In this document: positions 1-5,823 of the stretch, in pieces | Layout: each line of letters starts with the position of its first letter | Position numbering within the stretch: position 1 is the first letter of the stretch | Source of the DNA: an uncultured Terriglobus sp. | Lineage (GTDB): Bacteria > Acidobacteriota > Terriglobia > Terriglobales > Acidobacteriaceae | Length of the DNA stretch: 12,467 nt | Assembly: GCA_937871605.1 (NCBI GenBank) | Contig: CALMRM010000115.1 | Coordinates: forward strand, 1-12,467 | Reading direction: 5' to 3' | Translations under genes and position numbers: made by a program | The notes under the pieces: model-generated | What the model saw: the letters and a program-made list of their open reading frames with translations, nothing else | The model's database searches: none | Told to the model about the DNA's origin: nothing

Positions 1-801
1 TTCCGCCGTGTCGCCGCCGTAGCCGATGGCCGTCATGTAGTTGGCCAGCGCGTCAAGCCACACGTAGATCACGTGCTTCTGCGTGGTCGCGGAGGCGGCG
101 GGCTCCGGCACGGGGATGCCCCAGTCGAAGCTGGTGCGGGAAACGGAAAGGTCTTTCAGCGCGCCTGGTACGTACTGCACGCCGGTGTCGCTCAGCAGCG
201 TTTCTGCGCCGCTGTGAAGGTCACCGCGCAGAAAGCTGAGCACCTCGTTTTTGCGCGCATCGGGCTGGATGGCAAGCTGGTTCGATTCGATGAGGTCGAT
301 CAGCTGCTTCTGGTACGCCGACAACCGGAAGAAGAAGTTTTCCTCTGTTACGGTCTCGGTTGGCCTGCCATCCGGGCCGATAGTGCCCGGCGGCCCTTCG
401 ACGAACATTTCTTCGCTGACGCAGTACTGGCCGGTGTAGCTGCTGAGATAAATCTCGCCCTTCGCGTACAGGTCTGCGAAGAGCTTCTGCACGCCGCGTT
501 TGTGCTTTGCGTCGGTGGTGCGGATGAACTGGTCGTAGCGGATGCCCATGCGCCGCCACAGCGCGTGGAAGCTGCCGGACACCTCGTCGGCAAACTGCTG
601 CGGCTCGATGCCTGCAGCAGCGGCGGAGCGGCCGATCTTCTGCCCATGCTCGTCGGTGCCGGTTAGGAAGTAGGTGTCGGCACCGAGCAGGCGCTTGTGC
701 CGCGCCAGCGTGTCCGCCGCAACGGTGGTGTAGGCGTGGCCGATGTGCGGGCGCGCGTTGACGTAGTAAATGGGCGTGGTCAGGTAGAACTTGTCAGGCA
801 T
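1..801 (-). CDS. metG: Methionyl-tRNA synthetase, N-terminal part (runs off left edge)
   Basis: Class I aminoacyl-tRNA synthetase that charges tRNA-Met with methionine in the cytoplasm. The 267 codons from ATG at 801 to base 1 are all open. The start MPDKFYLTTPIYYVNARP leads into the HIGH ATP-binding signature (residues 19-22). The Met-family block TGTDEHGQK follows, then late in the visible part VWLDALANY, a typical end of the catalytic insert region. The KMSKS loop and anticodon-binding domain lie beyond the window. In the insertion after the Rossmann half only one Cys is seen (QYCVSEEMF), so this looks like the zinc-free single-knuckle type of MetRS; that is inference from the family. No strong Shine-Dalgarno precedes the ATG, but homology begins immediately after it. 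It is divergent from hldD across a 200-bp spacer holding a large palindrome. Confidence 0.95.
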   Translation of the reverse strand, partial: MPDKFYLTTPIYYVNARPHIGHAYTTVAADTLARHKRLLGADTYFLTGTDEHGQKIGRSAAAAGIEPQQFADEVSGSFHALWRRMGIRYDQFIRTTDAKHKRGVQKLFADLYAKGEIYLSSYTGQYCVSEEMFVEGPPGTIGPDGRPTETVTEENFFFRLSAYQKQLIDLIESNQLAIQPDARKNEVLSFLRGDLHSGAETLLSDTGVQYVPGALKDLSVSRTSFDWGIPVPEPAASATTQKHVIYVWLDALANYMTAIGYGGDTAE

Positions 802-844
802 CGGGGCTCGGTTTAAGTCTAGCAAGCTGTACTTACGTAAATGC

Positions 845-978
845 AGAAAAGCAGAACGCGAAGGTCGCAAAGGAGAAGCACGCGAAGTACGCGACGCTCC
901 ATGCACCCGGCCCACCCCTCTTCAGAATCATCGCGTCCTTCGCGTTGTACCTTTGCGCACTTCGCGTTCTGCTTTTCT
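845..978. repeat. Large imperfect palindrome of 9-nt-phased CGCGAAG words
   Basis: The arms 845-863 and 960-978 are perfect 19-bp reverse complements. The match continues inward with few mismatches (864-893 against 931-959), leaving a loop of about 37 nt (894-930). Each arm is itself internally repetitive. CGCGAAG-like heptamers begin at 857, 866, 881 and 890 on the left, and their complements begin at 938, 951 and 960 on the right, often 9 nt apart. It fills most of the gap between the divergent metG and hldD genes. Similar CGCGAAG/CTTTGCG runs are, to my recollection, dispersed between genes in some acidobacteria and other soil bacteria, so a non-autonomous dispersed repeat is likely. No transposase or target duplication is visible. 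Confidence 0.8.
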
Positions 979-1001
979 TCTACCAACCTCGCCCGTCTAC
1001 A

Positions 1002-2009
1002 ATGAACCGCATGGCGAAGATGACGGTGGTGACCGGCGCGGCAGGGTTCATTGGGCGCAACGTGGTCGCGGAGTTGAACCGGCGCGGGCAGCGCAGTCTC
1101 CTCCTGGTAGACCAGCTGGGCACCGACGAAAAGTGGAAAAACCTGCTCGGGCTCGAGTACGACGACATCGTCTCACCCGACGAGTTTTTAGACCGCATCC
1201 ACGGCGTGGGCACCGTCGACCTACCTGAAATCGACGGCATCGTGCACCTGGGTGCCTGCTCCGCCACCACAGAGCGCGACGCCGACTACCTGCTCGAAAA
1301 TAACTACGCCTACACGCGCACGCTGTGCGAGTGGACACAGGCGCATGGCGCCCGGTTTGTGTACGCTTCTTCCGCCGCAACCTACGGCGACGGTGCGATG
1401 GGCTACGACGACAATGACCTGGTCACGCCGTCGCTGCGGCCCTTGAACATGTACGGCTACTCGAAGCACATGTTCGATCTGTGGGCGCTGCGCGAAGGGC
1501 TGTTTGCGAAGGCGGACAACCCCATTGCAGGCCTGAAATACTTCAACGTCTACGGACCCTACGAGGAGCACAAGGGCGACATGCGTTCCGTAGTGCACAA
1601 AAGCTTCGGCCAGGTGGGCGCGGACGGCAAAGGCCACGTGCAACTGTTCAAGAGCCACCGGCCCGGCTACGTCGACGGCGAGCAGATGCGCGACTTCATC
1701 TATGTCAAGGATGCGGTAGACGTGACGCTGTTCTTGCTGGAGCAGCGCGAGGTGGGCGGTCTGTTCAACTGCGGCACCGGCACCGCGCGCACCTGGCGCG
1801 ACCTGGTGACGGCGGTCTACATGGCCATGCACCACACCCCGCAAATTGATTACATCGACATGCCGGAGCACCTCCGCGGCAAGTACCAGTACTTCACCGA
1901 GGCCAAGACCGACAAGCTGCGCGCCGCGGGCTACAGCAAGCCTTTTACCACGCTGGAAGAGGGCATCCGCGACTACGTGCAGAACTACCTGCAGCAGCAG
2001 CCGGCGTAA
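1002..2009 (+). CDS. hldD: ADP-L-glycero-D-manno-heptose 6-epimerase
   Basis: NAD(P)-dependent extended short-chain dehydrogenase that epimerises ADP-D-glycero-D-manno-heptose to the L,D form, the donor for the LPS inner core. The 335-residue product shows a Rossmann glycine loop (TGAAGFIG, 11-18), the block GACSATTE (85-91), YASSAATYG (121-129), the catalytic pair Y151/K155 in MYGYSK, YFNVYGP (180-186), and the HldD-typical HKGDMRSV with K191. It aligns along its length with E. coli HldD from memory. The start is uncertain. ATGs lie in frame at 1002, 1011 and 1020; the last fits the E. coli N-terminus best, and none has a clear ribosome site. A -10-like TACAAT overlaps the 1002 ATG, so a leaderless message starting near 1011 is possible. 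A TTG start at 945 would lie inside the palindrome and is unlikely. First gene of a three-gene operon, 12 nt before gmhA. Confidence 0.95.
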   Translation: MNRMAKMTVVTGAAGFIGRNVVAELNRRGQRSLLLVDQLGTDEKWKNLLGLEYDDIVSPDEFLDRIHGVGTVDLPEIDGIVHLGACSATTERDADYLLENNYAYTRTLCEWTQAHGARFVYASSAATYGDGAMGYDDNDLVTPSLRPLNMYGYSKHMFDLWALREGLFAKADNPIAGLKYFNVYGPYEEHKGDMRSVVHKSFGQVGADGKGHVQLFKSHRPGYVDGEQMRDFIYVKDAVDVTLFLLEQREVGGLFNCGTGTARTWRDLVTAVYMAMHHTPQIDYIDMPEHLRGKYQYFTEAKTDKLRAAGYSKPFTTLEEGIRDYVQNYLQQQPA

Positions 2010-2021
2010 AAGGAAGCAGCC

Positions 2022-2624
2022 ATGCCAGAAACTTCGATTCTTCGGCAGAATATCGCGGGCCTGCGCGCCGTGCTCGACACCCTGCTGCCGCTGGAGACCG
2101 CCGTGCATCGCGCCGCCGAACTCCTGGCCGAGGCGCTGCTGTCCGGGCATAAGCTGCTGGCGTGCGGCAATGGCGGCTCGGCTGCCGATGCCTCGCACCT
2201 GACCACGGAGTTTGTGGTGCGCTTTCAGGCAGACCGGCGGCCGTACCCAGCCATCTCGTTCACGGCAAACGGCGGCGACCTGACGGCGTGCGGCAACGAC
2301 TACAGCTTCGACGAGGTGTTCGCACGGCAGGTGCGGGCGTACGGCCAGCGCGGCGACATCCTGTTCGCCTTTACCACCAGCGGCAACAGTGAAAACGTGC
2401 TGCGCGCCCTTGCCACGGCCAAGCGCGAAGGCATTCTCACTGTGGCGTTCCTGGGCCGCAGCGGCGGGCGCACCGCGGGCGTGGCCGATGTGGAATTGAT
2501 CGTGCCCGACCAGGTGACCGCGCGCATTCAGGAAGCACACAAACTGCTGCTGCACACCATCTGCGAGATGGTGGAGGTGCGCCTGCACGCTGCCGCTGCC
2601 CGGGGCGAACAGCCGGCTCTATGA
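2022..2624 (+). CDS. gmhA: Phosphoheptose isomerase (SIS domain)
   Basis: Converts sedoheptulose 7-phosphate to D-glycero-D-manno-heptose 7-phosphate, the first committed step of LPS heptose synthesis, in the cytoplasm. The 200 residues form a single SIS domain of normal length. Visible are the phosphate-binding CGNGGSAADASH (48-59), TSGNSENV (119-126), and the metal/catalytic set H59, E63, Q170 and H178 in ARIQEAHKLLLHT, which matches E. coli H61, E65, Q172 and H180 with an offset of two. The start is supported by AAGGAAG at 2010-2016, 5 nt before the ATG. It lies 12 nt after hldD and overlaps the next gene by the 4-nt ATGA. Pairing with HldD makes the LPS-heptose role more likely than another SIS sugar isomerase. 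Confidence 0.95.
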   Translation: MPETSILRQNIAGLRAVLDTLLPLETAVHRAAELLAEALLSGHKLLACGNGGSAADASHLTTEFVVRFQADRRPYPAISFTANGGDLTACGNDYSFDEVFARQVRAYGQRGDILFAFTTSGNSENVLRALATAKREGILTVAFLGRSGGRTAGVADVELIVPDQVTARIQEAHKLLLHTICEMVEVRLHAAAARGEQPAL

Positions 2625-3604
2625 CAGCCAAGCAGCCCGCCCAGGAACACGGGTATGCTGGTGCACGAGGAACGCAGTTGAACGGCTTACGAATCGGTAT
2701 CGACCTGGGCGGCACAAAAATCGAAGGCCGCGCGTTTGACGCAACCGGCCATGAACTGGACCGCCTGCGCGTCAGCACGCCTCGCGAAGACTACGGAGGA
2801 ACGATCCGCGCCATTGCGGACGTGGCAACATCGCTGGAAACCCGCGTCGGTGTGCAGGGAACGGTGGGCGTGGGTATCCCGGGCTCCATCGTCAAGTCCA
2901 CGGGGCTGGTTAAAAATGCAAACTCAACGTGGCTGAACGGCATGCCGCTAGAGGCGGACCTTTCGCGCCATATGGGCAGGGAAGTACGCTGTGCCAATGA
3001 TGCCAACTGCCTAGCGGTCTCTGAGGCGATCGATGGCGCGGGTGCGGGCTTTCTAGTGGTCTTCGGCGTGATCCTGGGCACGGGGTGCGGCGGCGGCATC
3101 GCCATCAACGGTCGCGTGCACGGCGGACCGAACGGCATTGGCGGCGAATGGGGGCACAACACCCTACCCATGGAGCACCCGGAGGAGTTCCCCGGGCCGG
3201 ACTGCTACTGCGGCCAGCGCGGCTGCATGGAGAAGTGGGTCTCCGGCACCGGGTTAGAGTTGGATTACCTGCGCGTGACCGGCGAACCGCTACGCGGGCC
3301 GGAGATCGTTACGCTGAGCGAGCAGGGCGATTCCACGGCGGAAGCGGCACTGCACCGCCTGGAAGACCGGCTGGCGCGCGGCCTCTCCAACGTAATGAAC
3401 CTGCTCGATCCAGATTGCATCGTGGTGGGTGGCGGGCTGTCGCGGTTGGAGCGCCTCTATACCAACTTGCCGCCGCTGATTGCGCAGTACACCTTCGGCA
3501 AGGGGTGTGAGACGCCCATCCGGCAGGCTATTCACGGCGACGCTAGCGGCGTACGCGGTGCGGCATGGCTGTGGCCGGCCACAGAGGTCGCAGCTACCCT
3601 GTAG
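2621..3604 (+). CDS. ROK-family sugar kinase, Mak (fructokinase)-like
   Basis: ATP-dependent hexose kinase of the ROK family. GIDLGGTKIEG (26-36) is the phosphate loop, VKNANSTWLNG (97-107) and ANDANCLAVSEA (125-136, with D127 as likely catalytic base) line the sugar site, and IGTGCGGG-like ILGTGCGGG (151-159) is the second nucleotide loop. The ROK zinc site is complete: H179 in GEWGHN with C195, C197 and C202 in CYCGQRGC. The closeness to E. coli Mak (NANSTWLNG, SGVRGAAWLWP near the C-terminus) suggests a fructokinase-type substrate, but the neighbours make LPS heptose. A role on a heptose or heptulose is conceivable and unproven. It overlaps gmhA by ATGA, so translation is probably coupled. 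A second start (TTG at 2678) has a better ribosome site and would remove 19 residues not found in Mak. Confidence 0.88.
   Translation: MTAKQPAQEHGYAGARGTQLNGLRIGIDLGGTKIEGRAFDATGHELDRLRVSTPREDYGGTIRAIADVATSLETRVGVQGTVGVGIPGSIVKSTGLVKNANSTWLNGMPLEADLSRHMGREVRCANDANCLAVSEAIDGAGAGFLVVFGVILGTGCGGGIAINGRVHGGPNGIGGEWGHNTLPMEHPEEFPGPDCYCGQRGCMEKWVSGTGLELDYLRVTGEPLRGPEIVTLSEQGDSTAEAALHRLEDRLARGLSNVMNLLDPDCIVVGGGLSRLERLYTNLPPLIAQYTFGKGCETPIRQAIHGDASGVRGAAWLWPATEVAATL
2667..2680 (+). promoter_or_regulatory. Shine-Dalgarno GAGGA plus in-frame TTG: alternative start of the ROK kinase
   Basis: GAGGA at 2667-2671 lies 6 nt before an in-frame TTG at 2678. Starting there gives a 308-residue protein whose N-terminus (MNGLRIGIDLGGTK) matches the E. 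coli Mak start almost exactly. The upstream ATG at 2621 has only weak purines before it but forms the ATGA overlap with gmhA. Either or both may be used. Confidence 0.5.
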
Positions 3605-3614
3605 CCCGGCTACA
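3600..3614. repeat. 15-bp palindrome spanning two convergent stop codons
   Basis: TGTAGCCCGGCTACA has perfect 7-bp arms around one central base. It contains the TAG of the ROK kinase on the plus strand (3602-3604) and the TAG of the PCYCRC gene on the minus strand (3612-3610). The genes are only 5 bp apart tail to tail. No T-run follows on either strand, so it is not a classical intrinsic terminator. Confidence 0.6.
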
Positions 3615-4047
3615 ACACTGGGTGCTGGTAGTCGGCGTGGAGATACTCGCCATGCTCGATGGCAGCGCGGATCTGCGCCGGCGTGCGTCCGTGCTTGGTC
3701 TCGTTGTAGGTGAACACGGTTTCCTGCATGCAGGTGGAGCACTCCGCCCCATGCGTGCCCTCAAAGCAGGAGTGCAGGCTGTTGTGACCCATGGCGCGGT
3801 CGCACCGGCAGTAGCAGGGCATCTGGTGCAGCACCGGCGACGCCTTCTCTGCCATGCGGTATACGGTAACGACGTAGCCATCACGAACGCCTGCAGAGGC
3901 AAGCTGCTGCTGCGTCAGCATGGGCGGCAACCGATGTGTGGGCGCAGACGGGTTGTAGTCGGGAATATCCAGCGCGGGGTTGGACCACTGAGCGCAGGCC
4001 GCCACGGTTGCAAGTGCGACGGCAGCAAGAGCCAAGAGACGCTTCAT
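3610..4047 (-). CDS. Exported PCYCxC-motif cysteine-rich protein
   Basis: A 145-residue protein of unknown function. Residues 1-18 form a signal peptide (MKRLLALAAV then ALATVAAC). The sequence VAAC (15-18) fits a lipobox, so it is probably a lipoprotein anchored at C18, with ordinary signal cleavage as the alternative. The mature part has PCYCRC (77-82), then H88, H92 and C94 (GHNSLHSCF), then CSTC (103-106). This is the pattern of the PCYCGC domain (Pfam PF13798), also annotated as CYCxC (seleno)proteins; all positions here are plain Cys with no in-frame TGA. Six clustered Cys and several His suggest metal binding or redox work outside the cytoplasm (inference). The ATG at 4047 was chosen because the signal peptide starts there; the frame is open back to 4254 but that part has no protein-like character. 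The Shine-Dalgarno is weak. A terminator and structured region lie just upstream. Confidence 0.85.
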   Translation of the reverse strand: MKRLLALAAVALATVAACAQWSNPALDIPDYNPSAPTHRLPPMLTQQQLASAGVRDGYVVTVYRMAEKASPVLHQMPCYCRCDRAMGHNSLHSCFEGTHGAECSTCMQETVFTYNETKHGRTPAQIRAAIEHGEYLHADYQHPVL

Positions 4048-4061
4048 ACCCGTAGTGTATG
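4045..4061 (-). promoter_or_regulatory. Small hairpin containing the start codon of the PCYCRC gene
   Basis: On the minus strand CATAC (4061-4057) can pair with GTATG (4049-4045), which includes the ATG start codon, around a 7-nt loop. The stem is only 5 bp, so it is weak. The same CATAC/GTATG words recur in the terminator at 4118-4143 and at 4226-4230, which would allow alternative pairings. Confidence 0.3.
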
Positions 4062-4109
4062 CCTCTGCTGAGGTATAAGCCTGCTTGCTGACAAAGGCGT
4101 GCGGCAAGC

Positions 4110-4143
4110 AAAAAAAGCCCGTATGGGTTTTACACCATACGGG
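4110..4143 (-). terminator. Strong intrinsic terminator upstream of the PCYCRC gene
   Basis: The perfect 9-bp stem CCCGTATGG/CCATACGGG (4118-4126 with 4135-4143) has an 8-nt loop. On the minus strand it is followed, after one C, by seven T (4116-4110). It points toward the PCYCRC gene and lies 63 nt before its start codon, and 122 nt beyond the first glmU terminator. It is either the end of a small RNA or an attenuator in the leader of the PCYCRC gene. Confidence 0.85.
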
Positions 4144-4256
4144 GGAGGCCAGTGACGCAACTTGTGGCGGCGGGATGTTGCTCGACCGTCCGCTTAACTC
4201 TGTGGGCTTGTTGCCCCACACACAGTATGACGCGGGTAGCGGCCCAGAAGTCACTG
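4110..4256 (-). ncRNA. Candidate structured RNA or attenuator leader, about 147 nt
   Basis: Read on the minus strand, CAGTGAC (4256-4250) is perfectly complementary to GTCACTG (4156-4150), closing a domain of about 93 nt. Inside are a hairpin TGTGGG/CCCACA (4220-4215 with 4206-4201, 8-nt loop) and a hairpin GCAAC/GTTGC (4181-4177 with 4161-4157, 15-nt loop). The latter abuts the closing stem, so the two could stack. The closing stem is followed six bases later by the intrinsic terminator. A second stem GCTTGC/GCAAGC (4109-4104 with 4088-4083) follows the T-run. A TGTAAA (4266-4261) could serve as a -10 for a start near 4256, but it overlaps the preceding terminator and its -35 is poor. I could not match it to TPP, SAM, cobalamin, glycine, c-di-GMP, fluoride, guanidine or ZTP riboswitch signatures, nor to 4.5S or 6S RNA. 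Confidence 0.35.
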
Positions 4257-4264
4257 AGATTTAC

Positions 4265-4295
4265 AAAAAAGTACAGATTTCTATAAAAATCTGTA
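4265..4295 (-). terminator. Intrinsic terminator of the ppk-glmU unit
   Basis: The 9-bp stem TACAGATTT/AAATCTGTA (4272-4280 with 4287-4295) has a 6-nt loop. On the minus strand it is followed by C and six T (4270-4265). It begins 13 nt after the glmU stop codon. The stem is AT-rich, so termination may be leaky; the T-run is good. Confidence 0.75.
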
Positions 4296-4308
4296 GAACA
4301 GGTGCGAC

Positions 4309-5787
4309 CTAAGTGTCCTTGGCGGCTTTTTTTGCCTGCTTGCGGGCTGCCCAATCCGCCTTGGTGACCTGTCGCGAGCGGCCCAGCGCCAAGGCACCGG
4401 GGGGTACATCCTCTGTGATGCAACTACTCGCGGCCACAAAGGAGCCGTCCCCAAGCGTAACGGGCGCCACCAGGGCAGCATCGGATCCAACAAAAACTCC
4501 GCTGCCGATGACCGTGCGGTGCTTGTGAACGCCGTCGTAGTTGCAGGTGATGACGCCCGCGCCGATGTTGGTGCCGGTTCCAATCTCCGCATCGCCCAGG
4601 TAGGTAAGGTGGTTTGCCTTCGAGCCTGCGCCCAGGGTCGTATTCTTGGTCTCGACGAAGTTGCCCACATGCGCCGCTGCGCCAATGCGGCTGCCGGGCC
4701 GCAGATGCGCATAGGGGCCCAGCAGGGCGTCATCGTCCACCGTGGCACCGGACAGGATGCACCCGTTGCGCAGCAGCACATGGTTGCCCAGCGTGGAGTC
4801 TTCCACGACAGAGTAGGAGCGGATGCGGCAGCCCGAACCCACGCGCGTATTCCCCAGCAGCTGTGTGAACGGTTCCAGTACGGTGTCCGGCCCTACCTCC
4901 ACGCCCGCGTCAATCGTGACGGTTTCGGGCCGGAAGACGGTAACACCGGCAGCCATCAGCCGCTGCACCGTGGCAGAGCGCAGGATGGCGTCCAGGTGCA
5001 TCATCTCCGCGATGGTGTTCGCGCCCAGCACCTCGTCCGCAGAGTCTGCCGCGACGGCAATCACCCGTTCGCCATCGTGTACCAGCATGGCGGCGATGTC
5101 TGTCAGGTAGAACTCACCCGCGCTGTTCGTGTCGCGCAACTCGCCAAGGCGCTGGAACAGCGCGTCGGTGCGGAAAGCATAGATGCCGCTGTTGATCTCG
5201 CGCAGCCGCTCCGGATGCCGGAGCATGTCTGGCGAAAGCGACTTCTGCTCCACGATCGCGTCCACGTTGTCCGTGCCATCCTGCCGGCGCAGAACGCGAC
5301 CGTAGCCGGTCGGATCGGGCGGCATGGCGGTCAGGATGGTCATGGCCGCGTGCTTCTGCAGATGGGTGTCGCGCAGCCGTGCAAGTGTCTCCGGGCGGAT
5401 GAGCGGAACGTCACCGGAGAGCACCAGCAGGTGCTGCGGCGCGGCCGTGCCGGTGTCGCGGTACCAGTCGCGTACACACTGCAGGGCGTGCCCCGTGCCC
5501 AGTTGCTGCGGCTGCACTACACACTGCACACCGGTGACGACAGCCGCAGCCCGCACCTGCTCTGCCTGGTGACCGACCACCACGGCGATGCGGCTCGCAG
5601 GAACTACCGTTTCTGCCGCCGCAATGACGTGCAGCAGCAGCGCCCTGCCACCTACCTGGTGCAACACCTTGGGCCGGGTGCTGCGCAGGCGTGTGCCCTT
5701 GCCCGCAGCCATGATCACGATGCCAAAGTCGCCTGCTGTCTCATTCGCCGTCTCGCTCACAGTCCTGATGCTACGACGAGATTGCAT
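4309..5787 (-). CDS. glmU: Bifunctional UDP-N-acetylglucosamine pyrophosphorylase / glucosamine-1-phosphate acetyltransferase
   Basis: Makes UDP-GlcNAc for peptidoglycan and LPS: the C-terminal domain acetylates glucosamine 1-phosphate and the N-terminal domain couples the product to UTP. Domain 1 shows MAAGKGTRLRSTRPKVLH (26-43), QQLGTGHA (94-101), SGDVPLI (124-130) and GYGR (161-164). The left-handed beta-helix domain shows hexapeptide repeats from about residue 290, RPGSRIG (363-369), the catalytic H393 in NHLTYLGDAEIG, and NIGAGVITCNYDG (407-419). The 492 residues compare with about 456 in E. coli; the excess is a 15-residue N-terminal lead and a basic C-terminal tail ending KQAKKAAKDT. 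The start at 5787 is not well supported by a ribosome site; GTG at 5760 is an alternative. It follows ppk by 36 nt and is closed by a terminator 13 nt after its stop. Confidence 0.96.
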   Translation of the reverse strand: MQSRRSIRTVSETANETAGDFGIVIMAAGKGTRLRSTRPKVLHQVGGRALLLHVIAAAETVVPASRIAVVVGHQAEQVRAAAVVTGVQCVVQPQQLGTGHALQCVRDWYRDTGTAAPQHLLVLSGDVPLIRPETLARLRDTHLQKHAAMTILTAMPPDPTGYGRVLRRQDGTDNVDAIVEQKSLSPDMLRHPERLREINSGIYAFRTDALFQRLGELRDTNSAGEFYLTDIAAMLVHDGERVIAVAADSADEVLGANTIAEMMHLDAILRSATVQRLMAAGVTVFRPETVTIDAGVEVGPDTVLEPFTQLLGNTRVGSGCRIRSYSVVEDSTLGNHVLLRNGCILSGATVDDDALLGPYAHLRPGSRIGAAAHVGNFVETKNTTLGAGSKANHLTYLGDAEIGTGTNIGAGVITCNYDGVHKHRTVIGSGVFVGSDAALVAPVTLGDGSFVAASSCITEDVPPGALALGRSRQVTKADWAARKQAKKAAKDT

Positions 5788-5823
5788 CTGTAGAGCTGTT
5801 GCTGCTATACGGTCGGTTTCACT

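Noticed and set aside
73..666. 197-codon open frame on the plus strand opposite metG
   Set aside because: Shadow of the metG fragment, which carries HIGH and other synthetase signatures on the minus strand.
945..1001. TTG start for hldD at 945
   Set aside because: It lies within the palindrome and adds 19 residues absent from the family; starts at 1002-1020 fit the Rossmann N-terminus.
1221..2588. 455-codon open frame on the minus strand across hldD and gmhA
   Set aside because: It lies opposite two unmistakable genes and its product is a His/Arg/Val/Ala-rich sequence with no recognisable motif, as expected of antisense frames in GC-rich DNA.
4048..4254. Longer N-terminus for the PCYCRC protein starting at 4254
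   Set aside because: It would place 69 unrelated residues, encoded across a terminator hairpin, before a clear signal peptide starting at 4047.
4110..4256. Known RNA (tRNA, 4.5S RNA, 6S RNA or a common riboswitch)
   Set aside because: No T-arm or acceptor pairing for a tRNA, no GGAAGGAAGCAGCC-like 4.5S core, and none of the hallmark consensus blocks of the common riboswitches.
4085..4312. 75-codon plus-strand open frame in the glmU-PCYCRC gap
   Set aside because: It runs through two terminator hairpins and the structured region, and has no ribosome site or protein-like composition.
4519..5793. 424-codon open frame on the plus strand opposite glmU
   Set aside because: Antisense shadow of a gene with complete catalytic motifs; no ribosome site or domain of its own.
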